In this document: positions 11,134 through 22,843 of the stretch, in pieces
How the letters are laid out: each line of letters opens with the position of its first letter
How positions within the stretch are numbered: position 1 is the stretch's first letter
Assembly (NCBI GenBank): GCA_030411725.1
Contig: MU839836.1
Span: 1,401,181 to 1,465,180, forward strand
Length of the DNA stretch: 64,000 nucleotides
Origin: Echria macrotheca
Lineage: Eukaryota > Ascomycota > Sordariomycetes > Sordariales > Schizotheciaceae
Direction: 5' to 3'
Made by a program: the position numbers and the translations under genes
The notes under the pieces: generated by a model
Database searches by the model: none
Told to the model about the DNA's origin: nothing
The model's input: the letters and a program-made list of their open reading frames with translations, nothing else

Positions 11134-11152
11134 GTACTGCAGACTGCAGTAC
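11134..11152. promoter_or_regulatory. Perfect inverted repeat, possible regulator site
   Basis: Arms GTACTGCAG and CTGCAGTAC separated by a single A. The symmetry fits a dimeric DNA-binding protein, but no known factor is assigned. Confidence 0.35.
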
Positions 11153-11176
11153 GGTAGTTGTCCCGCCAGCTGTCCC

Positions 11177-11186
11177 GATAAGATAA
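11177..11186 (+). promoter_or_regulatory. Overlapping GATA-factor motifs
   Basis: Two GATAA cores in a row (GATAAGATAA), about 510 bp upstream of the TOR ATG and 160 bp upstream of the rtf2 ATG. GATA factors such as AreA/NIT2 respond to nitrogen status, which TOR signalling also reads. Function here is inference from the motif only. Confidence 0.3.
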
Positions 11187-11690
11187 AGAGCAGACGGAAG
11201 GCAAGGCCGCCCCACATCCCGCTGCTGACAGCGGCGCTGGCAGCAGCGCCAGTCTGCCAGTGACGCACGGTCCGCAGTCCAATGACCGCGCTCCAGCTTC
11301 ACGCGGCTACAACCATCCGCCCACTTCCACCAACCCTTTGGGCGCAATCATACAGCTCATCCATCGACCTCACAATTGCTTGTTCCTTTTCAGGTTCCCG
11401 ACTACCGAGTACGAGCCGTGCCCGCGACCGCAAGCGCCCCGAATTCGCTTTCGCAATCTTACAAACTTCGACATCTCTCCCGAACCCAAGCCCAAGCCCA
11501 AGCGCATCAGAGCTCGACTTTGACGGTATCGAATACCAGAGGAGAGGCTTACTCTCTCGCGCGAGACTCATTGAAGAGTATCCATTGTTCGCGACATCAA
11601 AAATACCGACCGATTATGGGGCGGTGACCGTGTCGACGTTGACGAGGCTACCCGTGGCTCTGAGAGGGGATCGAAGTTCCAACCGCAAAG

Positions 11691-14600
11691 ATGGCGGTGA
11701 CCAGAGAACAGGCGCATGCTGTCTTGGAGCAATACGTCAGAGATGTGCGAAACCGGTATGTTCCTCATCCGTTTTTTTTTCCCGCGGTATCGCTCCGCGA
11801 CAGACTCTTGTGTGGCCGCTGGTCTGGCTCCTGCGCCCTCTCTCCCGCCATTGCGTGCCGCCGCTGACATGTGCCCACGATGTTTAGAAGCTTCCCGGAG
11901 GAGCAGAGGAAGCGCGCTGCGCGGCAAATCCGAGATCTGGTAAATGTCGCAAAGCAAGGTCAGTTTGGAAGCATCCCTGTTCAATTCAACAGCTCGCACT
12001 AAAGATGACATCTTGCTGACTCGGAGCAGAAATGGGCAGCGATCAGTTCCAAGGTTTCTTCAATGTCGTCAACCAGAGGATTATGGCCCTTATTCAGGGA
12101 ACCGACACATACGATCGGATGGGCGGGGTTTTCATGCTCGATGCTCTCGTTGACTTCGACGGCGTGGACTTGGCCGTAAAGTACAGTCGCTTTCAGCAGT
12201 ACATCGGTACCATACTTCGGGGAAAGGACTTGAACCCAATGCAGCCTGCTGCCATAGTCCTTGGCAAGCTCTGCAAGCCCGGCGGCTCTCTAATATCGGA
12301 GCTTGTCGATGCTGAGGTCCAGACCGCACTGGAGTGGCTCCAATCCGACCGGATCGAGGAAAGGCGATACGCCGCGGTTCTAGTCCTACGGGAACTTGCT
12401 AGAAACGCACCCACTCTCATGTACTCGTACGTGGGCTTCGTATTCGACCAGATCTGGATTGGCTTGCGCGACCAACGGCACTTGATCCGTGCCACCTCGA
12501 GCGAGACAGTCAGTGCTTGCTTCAAGATCATCCGGGAACGCGATCAGGACATGAAGAAAGAATGGATGGACAAGATGCTTGCAGAGGCAGTTAAGGGGCT
12601 CAAAACTAACACGGTTGAGTCTGTCCACGCATCGCTGCTTGTTATCAAGGAATTGCTGGAGCAGGGAGGCATGTACATGCAGGATCACTACCAAGACGCC
12701 TGCGAGATCGTCTTCCGACACAAAGACGCCCGAGACCCTGCCATCCGTAAGACCGTGGTTCTCCTGATTCCCGATCTGGCCAACTACGCACCACAGGAGT
12801 TCGCCGCAACGTGGCTTCACAAATTCATGGTGTATCTCTCCGGCATGCTCAAGAAGGAGAAGGAGCGCAATGATGCATTCCTCGCCATTGGAAACATTGC
12901 GAATTCGGTCAAAAGCGCCATTGCGCCATATCTCGATGGTGTTTTGATCTACGTCCGCGAGGGCCTGAGCATCCAGTCGCGGAAACGAGGCTCGGTTGAC
13001 CCTGTGTTCGATTGCATAAGCCGCCTGGCTGTGGCCGTGGGGCAGACGCTAAGCAAATACATGGAAGCGCTACTTGACCCTATTTTCGCCTGTGAGCTCA
13101 CACCCAAGCTCACGCAGGCATTGGTGGACATGGCCTTCTACATACCACCGGTCAAGCCCACCATCCAGGAAAGGCTGCTCGACATGCTCAGCAAGGTGCT
13201 CTGCGGAGAACCTTTTCGGCCATTGGGTGCACCACACCCCAACACCTTGTCCGCTATACCCGTCATACCCAAGGATCCCAGAGATCCTTCTGTCCATGAA
13301 CGCGTCAAGGCCGAGGTCAAGCTTGCTCTGAATACGCTTGGAAGTTTCGATTTCTCAGGTAACCCACCCTCTTATTTTTGAGAACAGACATGTACATCAA
13401 GAACCAGGAGTTCAAGCTAACCTTTCCAGGTCACGTCCTTAATGAGTTCGTACGAGACGTCGCCATCAAATATGTTGAAGACGATGACCCCGAAATACGG
13501 GAAGCCGCCGCCTTGACCTGCTGCCAGCTCTACGTCCGAGATCCTATTGTGAACCAGACAAGCTACCATGCGCTGCAAGTTGTTGCCGATGTCATCGAGA
13601 AGCTATTGACAGTAGGCGTCTCCGACCCTGATCCGAAGATCCGGCAGACTGTGCTGGCAGCCCTTGATGAGCGATTCGATCAGCACCTCGCCAAGGCGGA
13701 GAACATCCGAGCCTTGTTCTTTGCGCTCCACGACGAACAGTTTGCGAATCGGGAAGCTGCCGTGACGATTATAGGACGGCTGGCACGCCATAATCCGGCA
13801 TACGTCGTTCCCCAGCTACGGAAAACCATCATTCAGCTCCTCACAGAGCTCGAGTATACTGACGTGGCAAGAAGCAAAGAGGAGAGCTCCAAACTTCTCA
13901 GTCTCCTTACCCAGCATGCCCAGGATCTCGTCAAGCCATACGTAAATTCCATCGTCGAAGTTCTCATACCTAAGGCACGCGATCCATCCCCGTCTGTGGC
14001 CGGTACGGTCCTTGAAGCTATCGGCGAGCTTTGCGCTGTTGGTGGAGAGTCGATGCTCTCCTACAAAGAAACCCTGATGCCGATCATTTTGGACGCCCTT
14101 CAAGACCAGAGTTCGCCGTTCAAGCGTGAGTCGGCTCTGCACACACTTGGTCAGCTAGCCAGCAATGCCGGTTATGTCATAAAGCCTTACTTGGAGTACC
14201 CTGAGTTGCTGGAGCTCCTGCAGTCCATCATTCGGGGTGAGCCACAGCATGGCAACCTCCGACAAGAGACGATCAAACTCATGGGCATCCTTGGTGCGCT
14301 GGATCCTTACAAATACCAGGTAAGCGGTCTTCTCGTTGGTGCTCTTGTAGTTTGCAACATATGCTTTTCACAAGTCATAATACTGTATCCGCGAAGACCA
14401 CTGCTAACCCGGTGAAATAGCAAGTTGAAGAGCGCACACCCCAAGCCCAACGGCGGCCTGAAGCAGCACAACTCACCGATGTGTCCCTAATGATGGGAGG
14501 ACTAACACCTTCGCAAGAAGATTACTACCCCACGGTCGTGATCAACGCTTTGCTGCAGATCTTGAAGGACCAGTCCCTCTTGCAATGGCATGGCAACGTG

Positions 14601-17600
14601 GTTGATGCTATTATGAGCATCTTCATAACACTAGGGCTGAAGTGTGTCCAGTTCCTTGACCGCGTGGTCCCAGCCTTCATCTCCGTCATTCGCGCGTCAA
14701 CGCTCACTAGGCTGGAGTTCTACTTCAATCACCTGAGCAGACTCGTTGGGATCGTCCGCCAGCACATTAGAGTGTATCTGCCCGAGATCATTGAGGTCCT
14801 CCAGGAGTTTTGGAACTACTCGACCTCACTGCAAACGACCATCATGGCTCTGATTGAGTCGATTGCGCGGGCACTTGAGGGAGAGTTCAAGATCTACCTT
14901 GCGAGTCTGCTGCCTTTGATGCTGGGTGTGCTCGAAAAAGACGCTAGCACCAAGAGACAGCCGAGCGATAAGATCTTCCACGCCCTTCTCGTCTTCGGCT
15001 CCAGCGGAGAGGAGTACATGCACCTCATCATCCCGGTCCTGGTCCGACTATTCGACAACCATGGGCAACCCATTTTCTTGCGAAAATCGGCTATCGAAAC
15101 CATTGGCAAGCTTTCCAGCATGGTCAATCTCAATGACTATGCTGCGAAGATCATCCATCCACTTGTCAGAGTGCTTTCCAGCGGTGAGCCAAGCCTCAGA
15201 GTAGCAGCGTTAGACACGCTCTGCGCACTCATGTTACAACTCGGCCGAGACTATCTCCACTTTGAACACACTGTGGGCAAGGCAATTGCAATGTACTCAA
15301 TTCAGCATCCGAACTACGACAAGGCAGTGGAGAAGCTGAAGAAGGGTGAGGCATTGCCGCCGAATCTCGCACCGCGGTTCGAAGATAATCCATCCGAACC
15401 ATTCCCGGCCGAAAACTTGCCTCCAAAGAAGCTCGAGATGAACCCGATGCACTTGAAGCAGGCGTGGGAAACAAAGGGCAAGTCGACCAAAGACGATTGG
15501 CATGAGTGGTTCCGCAAGTTCAGCACAACACTCCTCACCGAATCGCCGAGCCACTCCTTGCGAGCCTGTGCTTCTCTTGCAAGCAACTACCAACCCCTGG
15601 CTCGAGAACTCTTCAACTCCGCATTCGTGTCGTGTTGGAGCGAGCTATACGAGCAGTTTCAGGAGGAGTTAATCACCAACATCGAGAACACGATCAAGTC
15701 AGAGAACGTACCTCCAGATCTCCTCGGTCAGCTTCTCAACCTCGCAGAATTCATGGAACATGACGATAAAGCACTCCCCATTGACATCAGGGTGCTCGGG
15801 CGCGAGGCAGCCAGATGTCATGCGTATGCTAAAGCTCTTCATTACAAAGAACTGGAATTTCTTCAGGACCATAACAGCCACGCAGTTGAGGCTTTGATCG
15901 TGATCAACAACCAACTTCAGCAATCTGACGCGGCGATCGGCATTCTCCGAAAAGCCAAGGCTTATAAGGATGCCATCCAACTACGGGAGAGCTGGTTCGA
16001 GAAGCTAGAGCGCTGGGATGAAGCGCTAAACTACTACATTGCGCGCGAGAAGGAAGTTCCAGAGGATATGCCAACTCCTGTCGACATTGTTATGGGCAAG
16101 ATGCGCTGCTATCACGCGCTCGGCGAATGGGATGCCCTTTCCGGCCTGGCAGGCGAGATCTGGTCCAACTCTAGTCAAGAGGTCCAGAGACGTATTGCCC
16201 CTCTTGCAACCACCGCAGCCTGGGGTTTGGGGAAGTGGGATTCCATGGAAACCTACCTCCAGTCTATGAGGAGATCGTCGCCTGATCGAGCCTTCTTTGG
16301 CGCCATCTTGTCGCTTCACCGCAACCAATTCCGAGAGGCACTGGTCTGCATAGAACAGGCTCGTGAGGGTCTCGACACCGAGCTGAGCGCACTCGTCAGC
16401 GAATCATACAATCGAGCATACCAGGTCGTGGTTAGAGTCCAGATGCTTGCAGAGCTAGAGGAGCTCATCGTCTACAAGCAATGCGACGAAGAGAAGCAAG
16501 CCACACTACGACGAACCTGGGAAACACGGCTGAAAGGCTGTCAGCGGAATGTAGAGGTGTGGCAGCGTATGCTGAGGCTGAGATCGCTCGTCATGACCCC
16601 TCAGGAGAACATGCATATGTGGACCAAGTTTGCCAACCTCTGTCGCAAGTCTGGACGGATGGGCCTGGCGGAGAAATCACTGCAGCTCTTGATTGGAACC
16701 GATAAGACGCTCGAAAACGTCATTCCCTACTGGCACGACCACCCAGACAGCCCGGTTCCAAGCCGTATCGCATCGCCGATTCTCTACGCCGTTCTCAAGT
16801 TCCAGTGGGAGATCGGCCTGCGGCCGCCGATGAGGCACAGCGATCGCCACGTTTCGGAGAAGACACTGTACTGCCTTCGCAAGTTCACCAACGAAACCGC
16901 TCAGCGCGTGGAGCACTCCCGGCAGCAGCTGCGCGCCCAAGCAACGAATGGTATCATGGACGGACCGACCCCGGTTGGCTTCCCGGACTTTGACGAGGCG
17001 TCGGTCCTTCATCCACATGCGCAGCAACACTGGGTCGAACAAACAGTATTGCTCGCAAAGTGTTATCTCCGCCAGGGTGAGTGGATGGTGTCGCTAAACA
17101 AGGATGACTGGCACCATTCGCAGCGCCAGGACATCCTCAACTGCTACCTGAAGGCCACCCAATACAACAGCAAGTGGTACAAGGCCTGGCATGCATGGGC
17201 CCTGGCAAACTTTGAGGTCGTCCAGGCGCTGGCCGCACGTATCGGGACGGACGAGCGAGTCGAGCAAAGCATCATCAATCAACACGTTGTCCCGGCCGTC
17301 AGAGGCTTTTTCGAATCCATCGCGCTCTCATCTGGGAGCTCACTGCAGGACACACTCCGTTTGCTGACCTTATGGCTGACGTACGGAGGCAATGCGGACG
17401 TCAATGCGGCTGTCACGGAAGGCTTCACTCGTGTGAGCGTCGATACCTGGCTCGAGGTCATCCCGCAACTCATCGCTCGAATCAATCAGCCTAACAGGCG
17501 GGTTCAGCAGTCCATCCACAGCCTTCTCTCGGACGTCGGGCGGGCACATCCCCAGGCACTTGTGTACCCTCTTACGGTGGCGATGAAGTCGAAGAATAAC

Positions 17601-19447
17601 AGTCGGCGATCTCGATCAGCTACCCAGATCATGGATAGCATGCGTCAGCATAGCTCAAGGCTGGTGGAACAGGCAGAGCTCGTTAGCTACGAGCTTATCC
17701 GCGTCGCTGTCCTCTGGCATGAGCTATGGCATGAGGGGCTTGAGGAAGCATCACGCCTCTATTTCGGAGACCATAACATCGAGGGCATGTTCAGCGTTCT
17801 TGAGCCTCTGCATAACTTGCTCGAGCGGGGGCCTGTCACGCTCCGCGAGGTGTCGTTTGCCCAAACATTTGGCCGGGACCTACAAGAAGCGCGTGAGTGG
17901 TGTCGCCAATACCAGGAATCCCAAGACGTCAATGATTTGAATCAGGCTTGGGATCTCTACTATCAGGTGTTCCGTCGTATCACCCGCCAACTCCCGCAAA
18001 TGAACACTCTGGACCTTACCTACTGCTCGCCCGCACTGCTAAGCGCAAAGGATTTGGATCTAGCTGTTCCCGGAACATATCGCAGTGGCCAGGAGATTGT
18101 GAGGATAATGTCTTTCGATCCCACTTTCAGCGTCATCAGCTCCAAGCAGCGCCCACGCAAGGTCGACATCGTAGGCAGCGACGGCAAGACATATTCGTTC
18201 CTCCTCAAGGGCCACGAGGATATCCGCCAAGACGAGCGGGTGATGCAGCTGTTTGGCCTCTGCAATACACTCCTGGCAAACGACTCAGAATCCTACAAGC
18301 GGCATCTCAACATCCAGCGGTATCCCGCCATACCACTCTCGCAGAACTCTGGTCTCCTCGGATGGGTACCGAATAGCGACACAGTCCATCAGCTTATTCG
18401 GGAATACAGAGAGTCCCGGAAGATCCTGCTGAATATTGAGCACCGCATCATGCTCCAGATGGCGCCGGACTACGACAACTTGACTCTTATGCAGAAGGTC
18501 GAGGTATTCGGTTACGCCCTGGATAATACCACAGGGCAAGACCTTTACCGAGTGTTGTGGCTGAAAAGCAAAAGTTCGGAGGCGTGGCTCGATCGGCGAA
18601 CAAACTATACGCGTTCGCTGGGTGTCATGTCGATGGCTGGATACATCCTCGGGCTCGGCGACAGGCATCCCAGCAATTTGATGCTTGACCGTATCACCGG
18701 CATGATCGTGCACATCGATTTCGGCGATTGTTTCGAGGTGGCCATGAAACGAGAAAAGTATCCAGAGCGGGTGCCTTTCCGACTTACACGCATGCTTACC
18801 TATGCAATGGAGGTTAGCAACATAGAGGGTAGCTTCCGGACGACATGTGAGCACGTGATGCGCGTGCTACGCGACAACAAAGAGAGCGTCATGGCTGTTC
18901 TTGAGGCTGTAAGTAACAAGTGCCCTAACAAGCAGTTCCCTCCCCAGCAGACACTAACATGACTCGTCAGTTCATCCACGACCCGTTGCTTACGTGGCGC
19001 CTGACCAACCCTGCGAGCCCGGCCGGGCCGAATTTCACGTCGGAACGAGAGCAGGCTATCGTGGGACCACAGGCCGCCCGTACCCGCAGGCCTTCGGTGC
19101 TCGATGGTCCGGTAGCACCCACCGAGTTTCTTGCCGTCCAGGCTCCGGGCGGAGACGTCATCACCGGCGGAGGTCCCATGGGCAATCGATCTCGTGCCCG
19201 CACTAACTCGTCGGCCGTGCATCCGGGGAGCCTTGTAAACGGCAATGGGGCAACCGAGAATAACACCGAGGTGCAGAATGCTCGGGCAGTTGAAGTGCTT
19301 GACCGCGTGGCTCAGAAACTCACGGGTCGTGACTTCAAACCGGAAGAAGAGCTGAACGTTACCGATCAGGTTAACAAGCTGATCATCGAAGCGACGAAGC
19401 TAGAGAACCTATGCCAGCATTACATTGGATGGTGCAGTTTTTGGTAA
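11691..19447 (+). CDS. tor: TOR kinase (target of rapamycin), PIKK family
   Basis: Six exons, 11691-11755, 11888-11958, 12030-13358, 13430-14319, 14421-18908 and 18971-19447, all with GT-AG junctions and consistent phase, give 2439 aa, the normal TOR size. HEAT repeats fill roughly residues 1-1200 and a FAT domain about 1250-1830. The FRB domain (about 1880-1980) begins near LWHELWHEGLEEASRLYFG; Ser1896, Trp1962 and Phe1969 sit at the positions that contact rapamycin-FKBP12. The kinase domain carries GLGDRHPSNLML (catalytic Asp near 2198) and IDFGDCF (DFG near 2218-2220). The chain ends with the FATC signature CQHYIGWCSFW. TOR drives growth control in TORC1 and probably also TORC2, since it is the only TOR gene in this window. 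No damage is visible. Confidence 0.97.
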
Positions 19448-20142
19448 TTTGCTTCTTCGCCGCCAGTTCGGTCGAGGAAGCTTGCTTTCAGGGAACGGGT
19501 GCTAGGCGCGAGGCGCGATGGCTAAATGCTTTCATGGGTTACGGGCTTTGGGTGGGCATTTTGGGGGCGTTGGTTACTCTTGGGACACTGTAGAGAGAAC
19601 GATGCTCGTTTCTAGTATGGTGTGTAGGTGTATTGTTGCCAGCAGCGGTTCCTTTTTATCGCTAGGAACATAAGCGGGTTGTTTACGAGATGGCGATTTT
19701 ACTGGTTCCCCCCCAAATCAAGTCGATTGCTTATGTAACGCAGAAAGGTGTATGGTTCGGATGAAGGTGACGATGTTCAAGGGACCTCGAGTGCTCTTCC
19801 AGGCAAAGACAATACCAAGACCCTCTATATCCGGGTATCTAGGCTGCTTCTATGCGCGCAGCTTGTCGCGCAGGGAAATGAGGGGATGGTATTTTGCCGC
19901 CACTGCCATCGTTGTACGGCCTTTCTGGCTCATTCGGGAAATTATCTGACTTCCTCCTCCCCAGACCGGCACTTACGTCTACCCCTACCGAAACCCAGCT
20001 GATACCAAGTGATGGATGGCCGAGTAATGGACAAGGTCACTGGCTTTATATGAGCCGTCTGCCCACATTCTGTCTGTTTGAACATAGCCAACACTCAACC
20101 CTCACCAATATCACACTAGCCTTAACAGCAAGGCAAGTTAGT
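19448..20142. other. TOR 3' region and DUF8021 gene promoter
   Basis: 695 bp of ordinary composition. Short open frames (for example 19411-19593, overlapping the TOR end) are shadows or UTR. No motif is distinct enough to name. Confidence 0.45.
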
Positions 20143-20982
20143 ATGGTATTATTCCCCGTCCTCGGTGTCTTGGTCCTGTTGGAAACTCTAGCCACGGCAC
20201 GGGCAGTTGGGCGAGCTACAGAATGCAGCCGAACAGTTCTCCTAGCGGCCGCCGATGCCTACGTTGCCGCCCAGACGGCAGGGAAGCTCGATGCGCTTGA
20301 CAGCGTCGTGGCCGGCAACTGGACGTACGAGGAGAACAACAAAGTCATTGATGCCAAGAAGAGCGTCGCGGCCACCAGGGCGCTCAAGATCGACACTCGC
20401 CGGACCATTGTCGACACGGTCCTCTGCGCGACCTTCACCGAGCTCATTGCCGCCAGCGCGTCACCTCCTTATGTTATTGGCACCCAGATCCGGCACGGCA
20501 GCGATGGCAAGGTGACGCTGATTGACTCGGTTGCGTCAACGACGGGCTCCTGGTTGTTCAATGCCAATAAGACGCTCCAGTACGCGCAGCAGGAGAAGTG
20601 GGATCCGATTCCCGAGGCCAAGTGGGACACTAGGGATGCGATCCAGTCCGCAGGCGATGCTTACCTCGATCTCTGGAGCAGCGCGACGGCCGAGGCTAAG
20701 GTCCCCTGGGGCACGCCGTGCAATCGGCTTGAGGGGGGTGCCTACACGGGACAGGGGAAACCTGACGATAGCTGCAAGGCCGGCATCCCGAGCAACCATA
20801 ACCAGGCGCCTAACAGCCGTCGCCGCTACGTTATTGATCAGTCTATGGGTTCTGTTAGCATCCTCTGTGTTTGGGAGCACATGATGAATGCGGCTGATAG
20901 CCACGAGTTCCGGCTTGAGAATGGCAAGCTTCGTTATGTCCATACCATGACGGAGTGCGGTGGGAAGACTTGCAGGCTTTAA
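20143..20982 (+). CDS. Secreted DUF8021-type fungal protein
   Basis: Intronless, 279 aa. I chose the ATG at 20143 because it opens a clean signal peptide (MVLFPVLGVLVLLETLATARA); the frame is open 249 bp upstream, without a better start. The mature protein has recognisable DUF8021 blocks: LLAAADAYVAAQTAGKLDAL near the start, PYVIGTQIRHGSDGKVTLID in the middle, then WDTRDAIQSAGDAYLDLWSS, KVPWGTPCNRLEGGAYTG, SRRRYVIDQSMGSVSILCVW and HEFRLENGKLRYVHTMTECG. Proteins of this kind are common in ascomycete secretomes, and I know of no firm biochemical activity. The repeated AGDAYL-type segments suggest an SnoaL/NTF2-like fold, which is inference. Convergent with the SDR gene, 136 bp apart. Confidence 0.8.
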   Translation: MVLFPVLGVLVLLETLATARAVGRATECSRTVLLAAADAYVAAQTAGKLDALDSVVAGNWTYEENNKVIDAKKSVAATRALKIDTRRTIVDTVLCATFTELIAASASPPYVIGTQIRHGSDGKVTLIDSVASTTGSWLFNANKTLQYAQQEKWDPIPEAKWDTRDAIQSAGDAYLDLWSSATAEAKVPWGTPCNRLEGGAYTGQGKPDDSCKAGIPSNHNQAPNSRRRYVIDQSMGSVSILCVWEHMMNAADSHEFRLENGKLRYVHTMTECGGKTCRL

Positions 20983-21118
20983 GTGTCCCTTGTGGATAGG
21001 GAGGGAAAGGGGGCAAAAAAGGGGCTTCCCTGTATATAAAATTGCAGTACACATCAGAGCAACAGAGTGTGCTAGGCCCAAGAGATATATGAACCAAATA
21101 CGCTTCGGATGCATGCAT

Positions 21119-21945
21119 CTAGTACATAGCCCATCCGCCGCTGGCACTGATGACCTGTCCCGAAATCCAGGAGCTGGACGGGCTCGCCAACCAAGCCACG
21201 ATCTTCGCAATCTCGTCGACCGTGCCGACCCGGTTCTCGACCGGCGTCTGCTGTTTCTGCATCTCCACGATACCCTTGGGAATGTTGTCGAGCATATCAG
21301 TCTGCACCGGCCCGGGGTTGACCTGATTGACAGTGGTGCCATTACCTCCAAGCTCATGCGCCCAGCAGCGTGTGAACCCCTCCAGTGCCGCCTTGGACGA
21401 GCAGTAGAGACTGAGCGCCTTGAAGCCCGCCCGGCCGCCGACGGAGCCAATGTTGATGATGCGGTTGTTGGACTCGCTGAAGCGTGGCAATAGCGCCTGC
21501 GTCAGGAGCAGCGGGCCGCGAACGTTGAGGTTGTACACTTTCTCGTAATCGGCAACCGTCACGTCGGCAAGCGGCCTGACCACCTCGGTGCCGGCGTTGT
21601 TCACCAGGATGTGGATGCGTGAGTCGGCTCCTAGCCAGGCCTCGAGCTCGGCGAGGACTATCTGCGGGCCGTCGATGCTGCTCAGGTCTACTTTGCAGCC
21701 GCGTGCGGATGGGTTGCCGGGGAGCTGGCTGATCTGTGAGACTAGTTGCTCGACTTTGCTGGAGCTTGAGTCGGAGGTGTAGGTGAGCATGACCTACATG
21801 GTGTCAGTACCAGTGTGTTGTTTTGCATGGGGCGAGTGACAAGGCTTACTGATGCTCCGTTCCGAGCGAGTTCGAGGGCCATACCAACACCGAGGCCTCG
21901 CGATGCCCCGGTGACGATGGCTACTTTGCCTTGGAGGTCGGACAT
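21119..21945 (-). CDS. Short-chain dehydrogenase/reductase (classical SDR)
   Basis: Two exons on the minus strand, 21945-21850 and 21793-21119, with a 56-bp GT-AG intron (21849-21794), give 256 aa. The Rossmann nucleotide-binding motif TGASRGLG is at 12-19 and NNAG at 97-100. The catalytic set is Ser149 (NIGSVGG), Tyr162 and Lys166 (YCSSK). The family-typical NPGPVQTDM and the C-terminal SGQVISASGGW are present. Length and motifs match classical NADP(H)-dependent SDRs of the 3-oxoacyl-ACP-reductase-like group. The substrate cannot be read from the sequence. It shares a 898-bp intergenic region with the divergent peroxidase gene, so co-regulation is possible. Confidence 0.9.
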
Positions 21946-22843
21946 GGCGGATATTCTCTAGCAACACAAGTTTTTTCGCCTGGTAGACAGCACAGTGGGG
22001 GGGTCCCGTGTATGCCGACTCGAGAAAAGGTATCCGGCGTGGTCTGTGCATTATTTCCTGAGTATGGAGGGGATGCTTATATGTTTTTGCTCAAACACCT
22101 CTGCTATCCGGTTCTAGCGGCCGGTGCCCTGGAACCGGTGAATAATCGCCGATCATCCTGCGGCCCTCTTTCCTTTGGTTTCTCCTTGAGCCTATCTCCG
22201 AAGACTCTGGACTCTTGGGAGAATCCTTCTGCCCACCAAGAAGACTCCTGTGACGTCACAGGGCTGTAAGCACTGTTCTCGGTTTCCGCAGTAGAGTTGG
22301 TCGCTTCACAGGACGAAAACGGGAGGATGGTTCCTCCGCATATTACCTTACGGATACAGTGAGTTCTCTGAGCCTTGCATGTTCTGTGATTTGTGTCCTT
22401 GCCCATGAAAGATTCCTGCGGGGTAACTGAACATTCCTGCAGGATTGCCCCGTAAAACACGGGTTATGCAGCGAGGGTTTCTTGTCTTGGGGGTTCTTGC
22501 CTTCGGCATTCAAGAACTTAGGTCTCAAAGCAACTCCACAGAGCGTGAAAAGGGGTGTGCATCATTCGCCTTCCATTGCAATAACAAAGTCCATCTATCC
22601 ATTGACAAATTTCTCCAATAGTATCGGGATGCTTTGTGACCTCGGAATGCGCCGGCAACTGTCACGCCTGCAAGAATCGATCGCCAGCTTTCTTGGCAGG
22701 CGGCAACACCGACTTTCAGCTCCCAACTCGATCAGACCACCATCACCCCATCACCATAGGTAGTATTTCAGATACAAGGTAGCACCCAGAAATTTATCGA
22801 TACCAAAATGAAAGACTACATCGCAAAGTAACACAAATTTACA
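21946..22843. promoter_or_regulatory. Divergent intergenic region SDR / peroxidase
   Basis: 898 bp between two start codons facing away. Apart from the palindrome at 22247-22262 I see no repeat. Several short frames here lack domains and are not called. Confidence 0.45.
22247..22262. promoter_or_regulatory. Perfect 16-bp palindrome with CRE core
   Basis: CCTGTGACGTCACAGG is its own reverse complement and centres on TGACGTCA, the site of Atf/CREB-type bZIP factors, which in fungi often act in stress and secondary-metabolism control. It lies about 300 bp upstream of the SDR ATG and about 580 bp upstream of the peroxidase ATG. Binding is inferred. Confidence 0.5.

Larger units (their letters stand above)
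11015..11690. promoter_or_regulatory. Divergent promoter between rtf2 and TOR
   Basis: 676 bp between two facing-away ATGs. It contains a 9-bp inverted repeat with a 1-bp spacer (11134-11152), overlapping GATA motifs (GATAAGATAA at 11177-11186) and a 13-bp near-perfect inverted repeat (11221-11247). Open frames cross it on both strands, but none has a domain. The stretch 11280-11690 is probably TOR 5' leader. Confidence 0.5.

Noticed and set aside
13378..13429. Start of a separate gene at 13378 or 14481 within TOR
   Set aside because: GT-AG introns 13359-13429 and 14320-14420 join the frames in phase into one HEAT-repeat protein.
19411..19593. Small membrane-like protein after TOR
   Set aside because: Overlaps the TOR FATC coding end in another frame; no independent start context.
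20536..21450. 304-aa minus-strand frame across the DUF8021 and SDR genes
   Set aside because: Arg-rich shadow frame crossing two real genes, no domain.
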